64,000 bases of DNA from Neobacillus niacini (lineage in GTDB: Bacteria; Bacillota; Bacilli; Bacillales; Cytobacillaceae): contig NZ_JACWFG010000010.1 in the NCBI RefSeq assembly GCF_019749295.1, forward strand, positions 1 through 64,000. Reading direction: 5' to 3'. A model generated the notes under the pieces. That model saw only the letters and a list, made by a program, of their open reading frames with translations. It was not told the origin of the DNA and did no database searches. The position numbers and the translations under genes were made by a program. Shown here piece by piece: positions 43,284-51,316 of the stretch (within the stretch, counting starts at the first letter, position 1; every line of letters starts with the position of its first letter).

Positions 43284-43612
43284 ATTCTATTCAATAGCTG
43301 AATCCGTAAAAAATAGGTCACTCTTGTTTATGTATAATCCCAGTAAGAAAGTAGTATTTAATAAATACATATACTGCCATAATTTGTCGTTTTTTGTATT
43401 CTTCATTAAATTACTATGGATATTGAGCATTTGCAAGAAGTATTTTAGAAAAGAAGAAAATAACAGAATAGAATTCGCTAGATTCAAACTAAAAATGCCA
43501 ATCAAATTATCAGGAAATTTGATTGGCATTACCTTTACCTTTTCTACCTAGTCTTTGGGACGGATAGGGGACAGAAACCCATTTGTTTTTATCTTTCTGT
43601 ACCTACTAAATA
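43284..43612. other. gene-free stretch between kinase and guanine deaminase genes
   Basis: About 330 bases. It holds the terminator of the guanine deaminase gene (43490-43530) and presumably the kinase promoter. Reading frames on both strands here overlap each other, lack ribosome sites and look like chance. Nothing else seen. Confidence 0.6.
43490..43530 (-). terminator. terminator of guanine deaminase gene
   Basis: AATGCCAATCAAATT pairs with AATTTGATTGGCATT around a short loop, with TTTTT on the minus strand. Confidence 0.9.
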
Positions 43613-44980
43613 CTAGCGTGAATGTACTTTTTCACCTTGTACCCAAACTTCACAGATATTTTCTGGACGAACTAAATACATGATTTTTTGGAACACGTCT
43701 TCTAAATCTTCCTGATTATCAAAAATGGGTAACTTTGCTGTTGCTGTTGTGGTATCAATGATTTGGACATCCCAGGCAAAATTTTCGGCTAATCGCCCAA
43801 TTGGGAGGCTTAAGCTTTCACCCCCACCGGCAGTTGCAAAATAAAACGCTTCATTTATAGTAATACGTGAATGAGGAACACCACGTTCCACAGCTGGAAG
43901 TCTGCTATTAACACCATCCTCTAGCATTCTCGAAGATATAACGGCTTGCCTGGCATTATCATAAAGACTTGGTGAAAAACCTCCTGAAATGTCAGAGCCT
44001 AATCCAATGTCTACGCCTTTTGAATGCAAATGAGCAACGGGAATGACGCTATTCGCAAAGTAGGCATTGGAAATGGGACAGTGACTGACTGCTGTGCCTG
44101 TTTCTGCAAATAATTCTGCGTCATCATCATTTAAGAAGTTGCAATGCGCCATTACCGACTTATCCCGTAATAGGCCAAAATCACGTAAAGCGAATGTGTC
44201 GTTTTTTTTGAATCGACTCAGGACATACTCATGCTCCCAATCACTTTCGCTACAGTGTGATTGTACATATGTATCATACTTAGCAGCTAATTCTCCCAAT
44301 CCCTTCAACGCTTCGTCGGTACAGCTTGGAATAAAGCGCGGAGTCACCACTGGGTATACACCTTGTTTTGTAGTTTTGGCTAATTCGTTGACTTCTAAAA
44401 TGAAATCTTCGGTTTCTTTTAATGCCGTTTGGGTATCATGATCACGATAGAATTCAGAAGTTTGATCAAGATTATCCATCACGACCTTCCCTACTAAACC
44501 GCGCTGGCCCTTTTCCACACAAATTTGTGCCAGCAAAAGACTCGCATCTTTATGGACTGTCGCAAAATAAAGCGCTGTCGTCGTTCCGTTTGCGAGCAGC
44601 GTGCTGACGACATCTTGGTAGACTTTACGGGCAAAATTCAAGTCTGAGAATTTAGCTTCTAGCGGAAAAGTGTATGTATTTAACCAATCATAGAGCGGAA
44701 TATCCAATGCCGTTCCCGATTGTGCCCATTGCGGTGCATGAACATGTAAATCAACAAAACCCGGTAAAAAGTACTGACCTTCTCTTAAACATTGAAGCTT
44801 ATCTTGATTTGTTTCTAGTATGGTTTGATAGTCTTGATCTACTGGCGCAACGACTTTCGCAATCATTCCATTTTCATTTATACAGAAAAGATAGTCTTTT
44901 AAAATATGTAATTCTGTTGGCGACTTGCTCGTAAAAGCATTCCCCTTAAAGACTCTCGCATAATTTTTCATCAACTTCAC
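43613..44980 (-). CDS. guaD: guanine deaminase
   Basis: A 455-residue amidohydrolase that converts guanine to xanthine. Metal ligands are in VDLHVHAPQWAQSG (about residues 76-89), SHCSESDWE, HCNFLNDDD and GSDISGG. The LDIPLYDWLNTYTFPLE segment is characteristic of the TIM-barrel guanine deaminases rather than the small cytidine-deaminase-like GuaD of B. subtilis. Monocistronic. No purine riboswitch core is visible in the 230 bases upstream. Confidence 0.9.
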   Translation of the reverse strand: MKLMKNYARVFKGNAFTSKSPTELHILKDYLFCINENGMIAKVVAPVDQDYQTILETNQDKLQCLREGQYFLPGFVDLHVHAPQWAQSGTALDIPLYDWLNTYTFPLEAKFSDLNFARKVYQDVVSTLLANGTTTALYFATVHKDASLLLAQICVEKGQRGLVGKVVMDNLDQTSEFYRDHDTQTALKETEDFILEVNELAKTTKQGVYPVVTPRFIPSCTDEALKGLGELAAKYDTYVQSHCSESDWEHEYVLSRFKKNDTFALRDFGLLRDKSVMAHCNFLNDDDAELFAETGTAVSHCPISNAYFANSVIPVAHLHSKGVDIGLGSDISGGFSPSLYDNARQAVISSRMLEDGVNSRLPAVERGVPHSRITINEAFYFATAGGGESLSLPIGRLAENFAWDVQIIDTTTATAKLPIFDNQEDLEDVFQKIMYLVRPENICEVWVQGEKVHSR

Positions 44981-45059
44981 CTTTTGTTCTGATGTGGTTA
45001 TTCATTTGATATTATAGGTTATCTACAAAGGTAAGTCTATTTTCCAGGATAATGAATTG

Positions 45060-45102
45060 ATTGTTACCCAATTTTTGCTCTCTCCTGTTTTTCGGGCAGA
45101 AT
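45060..45102. repeat. solitary relative of array B
   Basis: ATTGTTACCCA at 45060-45070 and TCGGGCAGAAT at 45092-45102, 32 bases apart. This is the same right-arm to left-arm distance found between successive units at 47605-47770. Intergenic between guanine deaminase and DUF1284. Confidence 0.7.
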
Positions 45103-45211
45103 CACATACTCTGATTAGGTTTGATATGGTATGATAATCAATATGTGTTAACTATATTGTTGTTTCGGTTGACATTTTTATACATAGAACCTATCAAAAT
45201 GGGGGAATTTT

Positions 45212-45628
45212 ATGTTTAAGTTGAGAGGTCATCATCTTTTTTGCCTTTTGGGCTATCGGGGAATGGGCTATTCCGAAGAATATGTAGAAAATATGACACG
45301 TCTGCACCGAACCTTGAGAGAAAACCCTAAGATAAAAATTCAACTTGTAAAGGGTCCTGATCAGTTGTGTGAGAAGTACCCAAACTCAGGTATATACCAC
45401 TGCCAAGATGACAATATTTATGAAAGAGATGCTGCTATTTTAGAGAAATTAGGGCTTACAATTGGACAAATTGTGGTTTGGGAGGACATTGAGTTGCGCA
45501 TCCGAAGGTTTATCGTTCCCTCCGATATTCAACGTGTATGTGAGTCTTGCTCATGGAGATCATATGGAGTTTGTGAAGAAGGAATTCAAGAGATTCTTGA
45601 TGGGAAGGGCTTAAGGGAAGTTAAATAA
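45212..45628 (+). CDS. DUF1284 domain protein
   Basis: A 138-residue soluble protein starting FKLRGHHLFCLLGYRGMGYSEE, the DUF1284 hallmark. The cysteines C11, C50 and C61 and the cluster VCESCSWRSYGVC fit a predicted iron-sulfur site. Function unknown. GGGGGAATTTT precedes the ATG. Short intergenic stretches isolate it from its neighbours. Confidence 0.88.
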   Translation: MFKLRGHHLFCLLGYRGMGYSEEYVENMTRLHRTLRENPKIKIQLVKGPDQLCEKYPNSGIYHCQDDNIYERDAAILEKLGLTIGQIVVWEDIELRIRRFIVPSDIQRVCESCSWRSYGVCEEGIQEILDGKGLREVK

Positions 45629-45773
45629 TTCCTGCTTCAGTCAACCTACAAAATTCAGTAATTTTCAACTATTTGGAATAGCGCAATTTCATGAAATCAA
45701 TTACAATATTAACAGACTTCTTTGTAGACAAACCGCATAAAAATTATCCGTATTATGAGAGGCGGTAAATGAA

Positions 45774-46199
45774 ATGGAAACAAAAAAGATTATTGTAGAA
45801 ACAACTGTAAAAGCACCAGTTGAAAAGGTCTGGGAGTATTGGACAGAGCCAACTCATATCACAAAATGGAACACAGCTTCGGAAGAGTGGCACACCCCAT
45901 ATGCTGAAAATGATTTGAAAGTTGGCGGAAAATTTCTTTCAAGAATGGAAGCAAAAGATGGCAGTTTTGGATTCGATTTTGGTGGCGTTTACGATGATGT
46001 TAGACTAAATGAGGGTATTGGTTATACTTTAGAAGATGGAAGAAAAGTTACAATCAATTTTATTCGTCAAGGAGACGAAACAAAGGTAATTGAAACTTTT
46101 GATGCTGAAAACAGCAATCCTATTGAGATGCAAGAAGCGGGCTGGCAGGCTATTTTAGATAATTTAAAAAAATACATTAATAACTCAAAAGAAGCTTAA
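45774..46199 (+). CDS. SRPBCC/AHSA1 domain protein
   Basis: A 141-residue START-like fold protein, beginning VETTVKAPVEKVWEYWTEPTHITKWN and ending with the amphipathic helix QEAGWQAILDNLKKYINN. These bind hydrophobic ligands or act as polyketide-cyclase-like proteins. Ligand unknown. GAGAGGCGG precedes the ATG. Ends at a terminator (46211-46260). Confidence 0.88.
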   Translation: METKKIIVETTVKAPVEKVWEYWTEPTHITKWNTASEEWHTPYAENDLKVGGKFLSRMEAKDGSFGFDFGGVYDDVRLNEGIGYTLEDGRKVTINFIRQGDETKVIETFDAENSNPIEMQEAGWQAILDNLKKYINNSKEA

Positions 46200-46210
46200 G
46201 CTATACTGTA

Positions 46211-46260
46211 ACAGAACCGGGCAAATGAAAGGATTGACTCCTAAAATTGCTCGGTTCTTT
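46211..46260 (+). terminator. terminator of the SRPBCC gene
   Basis: AGAACCG-GCAA pairs with TTGC-CGGTTCT around a long loop, followed by TTT. Confidence 0.65.
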
Positions 46261-46311
46261 ACCTTTACCTTCTACAAACGCCGCCGATAAAAAAACATGA
46301 AAAGACTAAGC

Positions 46312-46674
46312 TTATTTATACAATATGTCGTCTCGTAGAGATGCTACTTTCGTTAATGCTGTATCTATGTCTCTTTCGTCCACTCCAAAGTGAGCTAGTG
46401 CATCGTGAAGATGTTTTTCAATAGCACTATAATGAACGGGTTGAAGATTCATTCCTTCGTGAGCTTTTGCCATAGATTGTCCAGAATATTGGTTTGGTCC
46501 GCCTAACGCAAAACTAATAAATTTTGACTGATGACGACGTTGTTTTTCCATATCTGTTTCTTTGAAAAAATGATTAACGGTATCATCCTTAAGAACCAAC
46601 TCAGAATAAAAATAGTCCACCACTTTTGCAATCGCTTCTTCTCCACCAACTTTTTCATAAAGGTTCTCTTCCAT
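46312..46674 (-). CDS. group I truncated haemoglobin
   Basis: A 120-residue haem protein: the N-terminal YEKVGGEEAIAKVVDYFY, the B-helix tyrosine, and the distal/proximal histidine region QRRHQSKFISFALGG and AHEGMNL. ATG at 46674 with GGAGT upstream; the frame is open to 46716 without support. It binds O2 or NO and protects against nitrosative stress. Monocistronic, facing the SRPBCC gene. Confidence 0.9.
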   Translation of the reverse strand: MEENLYEKVGGEEAIAKVVDYFYSELVLKDDTVNHFFKETDMEKQRRHQSKFISFALGGPNQYSGQSMAKAHEGMNLQPVHYSAIEKHLHDALAHFGVDERDIDTALTKVASLRDDILYK

Positions 46675-46809
46675 TTGTACACTCCTTAATAGCATTTTAC
46701 TAGAAGTATTTTTCACAGAAAAAATGTTTTTATTCTCTGACTTATTAATACCTTTCAGAACATACTTGTTATAAAGAATAAAAAATCAGGTTTATCGCAG
46801 AATATAACA

Positions 46810-46836
46810 AAGAGCAGCGGTTTTAACCACTGCTCC
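46810..46836 (-). terminator. terminator of the isochorismatase-like gene
   Basis: GAGCAG-GGTT pairs with AACC-CTGCTC; weak T-run on the minus strand, about 20 bases after the stop. Confidence 0.65.
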
Positions 46837-46857
46837 ATCATTACCTATAGGTTAGGT

Positions 46858-47415
46858 TTATCTGTAGTTATTATGAATAGGTTGAAACAAATCTTCTTCA
46901 CTCTTTCGAACAACAGCAAAGTTGTCTACATTGTAATGCCCATGTAATGTTTTATTATGATGACCTATGATTTGTTCTGCAGTTAGAACAGATGAATCTT
47001 TTGTAGAATGACCATCTGCTGCTAATGTTACATCAAAACCATTGATTGTAGCGGTTCTCACTGCTGAATCAATACAATATTCTGTCTGACATCCCATGAT
47101 AACGAGGTGTTCGATTTTATTGTCTTTCAGGTAATCTAACAATGCTGTGCCGTAAAATGAATTGGTCGCTTTTTTATCAAATATCATTGAAGTCGAAGGA
47201 ACGTTGATTTTCTGATGGACTTGAAAACCCTCGCCTTCACCGCCTGCCACATCTTTATCTCTCACAAACACCACTAATGCGCCATCTTCTTTTGCTTTTC
47301 CAATAACTAGGTTAATATTATTTAAGAGTTCCTCTTTTTTAAAAACACTGCTCTCATTTTCATTTCCCTCAATCAATTCCTGCTGGGCATCAATCACGAG
47401 TAAAGCTTGATTCAC
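46858..47415 (-). CDS. isochorismatase-family cysteine hydrolase
   Basis: A 185-residue hydrolase with the family triad: D9 (VIDAQQEL), a lysine in FDKKATNSF near 100, and the nucleophile cysteine in VIMGCQTEYCIDSAVRTA. Close relatives act on nicotinamide, N-carbamoyl compounds or streptothricin-type amides, so the substrate cannot be fixed. It starts at ATG 47415. A repeat array fills its upstream region. Confidence 0.87.
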   Translation of the reverse strand: MNQALLVIDAQQELIEGNENESSVFKKEELLNNINLVIGKAKEDGALVVFVRDKDVAGGEGEGFQVHQKINVPSTSMIFDKKATNSFYGTALLDYLKDNKIEHLVIMGCQTEYCIDSAVRTATINGFDVTLAADGHSTKDSSVLTAEQIIGHHNKTLHGHYNVDNFAVVRKSEEDLFQPIHNNYR

Positions 47416-47793
47416 TTACAAATCCCCTCTCATCATTAGGTTAAGAATCAGGTCCTTCATATCTTCGAACTATTTAATGTACCCCTTAATCATACTTCCC
47501 CTCTTATCCCTATGTCCACATAAAACCTAGAACATAAGTGGCGGTTAATCGAGAAAAGCAGCTACTTTAATGATTGTTACCGAAAAAGTACTTTTTACAG
47601 AAAATGGGTCATAATTCTTCTTTAATTGTGACCCATGCCTCGCCCTTAACAAAAATTGGGTAACAATTCACCACGAATTGTTACCCAAAGTATCTAACAA
47701 TCTAATATTCGGTTACAATCCAGCCGTATTGTTACCCAACTTTCATTCATTAACGATTTTCGGGCACAATCCCATCCCAAAGAATCGCTTAGC
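47416..47793. repeat. gene-free stretch holding the 52-bp hairpin array B
   Basis: Right arms of the form ATTGTKACCCA start at 47573, 47625, 47677 and 47728. Left arms of the form TGGGTAACAAT start at 47605, 47657, 47709 and 47760. Steps are 52, 52 and 51. Unit 2, at 47657-47687, is a perfect hairpin TGGGTAACAATTC/GAATTGTTACCCA. Linkers between units are AT-rich and unconserved. The rest of the stretch (47416-47552) shows no feature and must hold the promoter of the isochorismatase-like gene. Confidence 0.88.
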
Positions 47794-48855
47794 CTATAAC
47801 TTCCCTTCGTTTTCCTTTTCCCACTTAGCCACTTCTTCACGAACAATCGGTGCAACTTCTTTTCCTAGCAACTCAATTGATTTCATGACATCTTCATGTG
47901 GCATGGTGCCAACCGGGCAGTGGAGCATAAAGCGTGTCACTCCAACATTCTTTCGCAGGTTGATAATTTTTTCGGCAACTGTTTGCGGATTACCTACGTA
48001 CAAGGCACCGTGTAAACTACATGCAGCATCGAATGTGGTTTGATCATATCTACCCCACCCGCGCTCACGTCCTAATTTGTTCATGGCTTGCTGAGTAGAA
48101 GGGAAAAACTTCGCCGCCGCTTCTTCAGTAGTTTCGCCAACGAATCCATGTGAATGTGATGCAATCGGAAGCTTTGACGCCTCATGACCAGCGTGTTCCG
48201 CTGCTTTCTTATAGAGCTGTACAAGCGGTGCAAAATGCTGCGGACTACCGCCAATGATGGCTAGCACAAGTGGCAAGCCAAGCAATCCTGCACGAATGAC
48301 AGATTCCTGATTACCGCCGCTTCCAATCCACACTGGCAGTGGATCCTGAACGGGTCTAGGATAGACACCCAAATTATTGATAGCTGGTCGAAGTTCACCT
48401 TGCCAAGTTACTTTCTCTGACTTTGTTATTTTTAAAAGCAAATCCAGCTTCTCTTCAAATAACTGATCATAGTCCTTTAAATCGTATCCAAACAACGGAA
48501 AAGATTCAATGAAGGAACCCCGGCCTGCCATTATCTCTGCACGCCCATTTGAAATCGCGTCGAGCGTTGCAAAATCCTGGAATACCCGTACTGGATCGTC
48601 AGAAGAAAGAACCGTAACCGCGCTGGTCAAACGAATTCTGCTTGTCTGTGATGCCGCGGCAGCCAGCACGACAGCAGGAGATGATGCAGCATAATCTTCG
48701 CGATGATGCTCACCTACTCCAAAGACATCCAGTCCTACCTGGTCAGCTAATACGATTTCCTCAACCACTTCCCGTATCCGTTGTGCATGACTTATCACTT
48801 TTCCGGTTTCAACATCTGGTGTTGTTTCTACAAACGTACTTAAACCTATTTCCAC
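47794..48855 (-). CDS. LLM class flavin-dependent oxidoreductase
   Basis: A 353-residue luciferase-like TIM-barrel monooxygenase, with FGVGEHHREDYAASSPAVVLAAAA (by position about residues 45-68) and GRAEIMAGRGSFIESFPLFGY. Full length, unlike the frameshifted relative at 31132. No flavin reductase gene is adjacent. Substrate unknown. Monocistronic; array B lies just beyond its stop. Confidence 0.9.
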   Translation of the reverse strand: MEIGLSTFVETTPDVETGKVISHAQRIREVVEEIVLADQVGLDVFGVGEHHREDYAASSPAVVLAAAASQTSRIRLTSAVTVLSSDDPVRVFQDFATLDAISNGRAEIMAGRGSFIESFPLFGYDLKDYDQLFEEKLDLLLKITKSEKVTWQGELRPAINNLGVYPRPVQDPLPVWIGSGGNQESVIRAGLLGLPLVLAIIGGSPQHFAPLVQLYKKAAEHAGHEASKLPIASHSHGFVGETTEEAAAKFFPSTQQAMNKLGRERGWGRYDQTTFDAACSLHGALYVGNPQTVAEKIINLRKNVGVTRFMLHCPVGTMPHEDVMKSIELLGKEVAPIVREEVAKWEKENEGKL

Positions 48856-48978
48856 AAAATTGCCCCCTATTTATGTATACCAGTTAGTAAAATTTTGTAT
48901 ATTTCATTATTCTATCTTAACAAGATATAACCAATAGACAAAATAATTGAGCCTAACTGGACTGAGTATGCTTTCTTG

Positions 48979-49347
48979 TCATCCTGCTATAAAATCAAGA
49001 TAAGACTTTTCATCATGAAATTGTTCATTTGTAATTAAATCCTCTGAGATAACATACGTCCCATATAATTCACCTTTTTTTATTTCAAAATAACATGCCT
49101 TTTTCATAATTGGACTTGTTTTCTTCTTTATATTATCTCTTTTGATTTTTATCCAATTAATATTATTTTGATTTAGTTGGGCATCCGCTTTTGCTGCCCA
49201 CATTGTATTATCACTTTTAATCACTACTACAATATCATTTTTATGCAACTGTCCAGGATCTACATGAGCCATAATGGGATCAGCGTATGAAGCTGTAAAA
49301 CCACCAATACATTTGACATCTTGTTGATTAACGATTTCTTTTATCAA
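48979..49347 (-). CDS. hypothetical protein, 122 aa
   Basis: A 122-residue soluble protein, lysine-rich, with beta-strand character (DIVVVIKSDNTMWAAKADA, YFEIKKGELYGTYVISEDLI). No family recognised. ATG at 49347 behind AGGAGAG. Monocistronic on the minus strand and divergent from the lipoprotein gene. Confidence 0.6.
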   Translation of the reverse strand: MIKEIVNQQDVKCIGGFTASYADPIMAHVDPGQLHKNDIVVVIKSDNTMWAAKADAQLNQNNINWIKIKRDNIKKKTSPIMKKACYFEIKKGELYGTYVISEDLITNEQFHDEKSYLDFIAG

Positions 49348-49516
49348 AATAAGTCTCTCCTATCAAATTGTCTATTTATTTCATTTACGACTAATAATTG
49401 ATAAAAGTTTCACTTAACGTTGAAATCTTATCTTGAATTGTGTTCGTTTATTTGAGTTTAATGTTTGGGAAATGTTGTATAATTTAGTAAAGACCTAGAT
49501 TATAGGAGTTGATTTT

Positions 49517-49957
49517 TTGTCGAGAAAAACAAAAATCTACGTAATCATCAGTATTATTTTTGCGATGTTTCTAATAGGCTGCACCACTAAAGTTCCAAAA
49601 GAATTTAATTTAAGTCAACTTACTAGAGTAGATGTTGAAGTGGTTATGGCAGATGAAAGTTATGAAGAAGCTGTCATGATTACAGACGAAAAAACGATAA
49701 GTATGTTAAGAAAAACATTCAAACAAATTAATTGGGAACCAAATGCAGAACCTAAAATGGCTAGAAAAGAAGATGTAAAGGCAACCTTATTTTTTAAGTA
49801 TGATGTGAATATGCCTGAAAGATTAGTTGAATACCAAATATGGTTCAATAAAAGTGATAATACAGCTACCATTATTAGTACAAATGAAAATGAAAACTTT
49901 GGAACCTTAGAAAAAGATTATGCAAAGACGTTAGAAAGGAATATTCTCAACAAATAA
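49517..49957 (+). CDS. putative lipoprotein, 146 aa
   Basis: Starts at TTG 49517 after TAGGAGTTGA. Signal peptide with lipobox LIGC near residue 22, then a 120-residue extracytoplasmic domain of alternating strands and helices. Its organisation is like that of the lipoprotein at 4583-5011 (EVVMADESYEEAVMITDEKTISML, then a K-rich VKATLFFKYD strand). Function unknown. Confidence 0.7.
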   Translation: MSRKTKIYVIISIIFAMFLIGCTTKVPKEFNLSQLTRVDVEVVMADESYEEAVMITDEKTISMLRKTFKQINWEPNAEPKMARKEDVKATLFFKYDVNMPERLVEYQIWFNKSDNTATIISTNENENFGTLEKDYAKTLERNILNK

Positions 49958-49988
49958 AGGACAGGAATTCCTGCCCTTTTATTTTTTG
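49957..49988 (+). terminator. terminator of the 146-aa lipoprotein gene
   Basis: GGACAGG-AATT-CCTGCCC hairpin with one mismatch, followed by TTTTATTTTTT, right at the stop codon. Confidence 0.8.
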
Positions 49989-50001
49989 AAAAACCACATT
50001 G

Positions 50002-51117
50002 TTAATAAATTTCTTTAAACCCTTCAATAACAGTATCTATTTCCTCCTTCGTAGTATACCTGCCTATACTAAATCGAATCGCACCCATTCCAATTTCTTC
50101 AGGTACATTCATTTCCTTTAGGACAGGTGATAATTCAATGCTTCCAGCGTGACAGGCAGAACCCGTCGAGGCGGCTAGACCCGGTATTTTATCTAGTAAG
50201 TCTTGACCAATCCTGCTAACAAAACTCACATTCAAGGTATTTGGCAACCTTTCTTCTGGATGTCCATTTAAGACAACCCTTTCACCAAACTCGGACTTTA
50301 ATTGCCTCCAAAAATAATTCGTTAATTCCTTTTGCTTAGAACTGCTAATTTGTAGACTAGCGATTTCACAAGCCTTCCCTAATCCAACACCTAATAATGT
50401 ATTTTCCGTACCTGCACGTAGTCCATTTTCATGTCCAGCACCATGAATTAGCGGTTCAATCTCCACATTATTTCGTAAGAATAAGGCTCCAATGCCTTTA
50501 GGAGCATACAATTTATGTCCGGCAATTGTTAGCATATCCACCTTTAAAGCATTCACATCAACCGCAACCTTACCCACTGATTGTGAAGCGTCTGTATGAA
50601 AAGCAATCCCATACCTTTGTGCTATCTCACCAATTTCCACTATCGGCTGTAAGGTCCCTGTTTCATTATTGGAATGCATAATGGATATCAGAATCGTATC
50701 TTTGGTAATTGATTTCTCGATTTCTTCAGGTGATACTCTTCCATATCGATCAACTCCAACATACGTAACCCTTGCTCCCATTTTTTCAAGAAACCTGCAG
50801 GGATTTAATATGGCAGGGTGCTCTATTTTCGACGTAATGATGTGGTTCCCTTTATGATGATTTTTAAAATAATAGCCTTTAAGTGCAAAATTGTTCGCTT
50901 CGCTTCCACCCGAAGTAAAGATAACCTCACCTGGAGAACAGCCTATTAGGTCTGAAACTTGTTTTCTAGCACTATGTAATAGCTCTTTTACAGGTTTTCC
51001 AGCCCAGTGCACTGCAGAAGGATTTCCATAGTAATCCTTTAACAATGGGTGCATGGCATCAACTACCTCAGCAGCAAGCGGTGTACTGGCATTGTAATCA
51101 AAGTAAAGCTTACTCAT
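50002..51117 (-). CDS. cysteine desulfurase (NifS/IscS family)
   Basis: A 371-residue PLP enzyme that transfers sulfur from cysteine. The PLP lysine is in AGHKLYAPKGIG and the aspartate/histidine contacts in FHTDASQSVGK. The persulfide cysteine lies in STGSACHAG near residue 318. It has the short loop of the NifS/IscS group. No scaffold or tRNA-thiolation gene is adjacent, so the acceptor is unknown. Monocistronic. Confidence 0.92.
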   Translation of the reverse strand: MSKLYFDYNASTPLAAEVVDAMHPLLKDYYGNPSAVHWAGKPVKELLHSARKQVSDLIGCSPGEVIFTSGGSEANNFALKGYYFKNHHKGNHIITSKIEHPAILNPCRFLEKMGARVTYVGVDRYGRVSPEEIEKSITKDTILISIMHSNNETGTLQPIVEIGEIAQRYGIAFHTDASQSVGKVAVDVNALKVDMLTIAGHKLYAPKGIGALFLRNNVEIEPLIHGAGHENGLRAGTENTLLGVGLGKACEIASLQISSSKQKELTNYFWRQLKSEFGERVVLNGHPEERLPNTLNVSFVSRIGQDLLDKIPGLAASTGSACHAGSIELSPVLKEMNVPEEIGMGAIRFSIGRYTTKEEIDTVIEGFKEIY

Positions 51118-51278
51118 CCAACCTTCATCTCCTATTCTATTTCTCTAGGTTAATAATAACAAATTTACCTTAATTACGTAGCTGAACGTACTTACAAAAA
51201 ATCCAACCACAGGTACTTACCTAATAAGGTTGTCCCGTTATTGACCATTAATTTGCAGCATATAAAGTTGCTGAATCT

Positions 51279-51313
51279 AAATAAGCTAGTTTCAAATGAA
51301 ACTAGCTTATTTT
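51279..51313 (-). terminator. terminator of the ArgH-like gene
   Basis: AATAAGCTAGTTTCA/TGAAACTAGCTTATT perfect stem, two-base loop, between two minus-strand genes. Confidence 0.88.
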
Positions 51314-51316
51314 ACT

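Noticed and set aside
43213-43551. 112-aa plus-strand and 80-aa minus-strand reading frames
   Set aside because: They overlap each other and a terminator, have no ribosome sites, and look like chance frames in AT-rich DNA.
47678-48043. 121-aa plus-strand frame over array B and the LLM gene
   Set aside because: Antisense shadow of the oxidoreductase gene and the repeat array; no ribosome site.
4150-49347. Homology between the 128-aa and 122-aa hypothetical proteins through HVDPG
   Set aside because: Only the five residues match; flanking sequence and layout differ.
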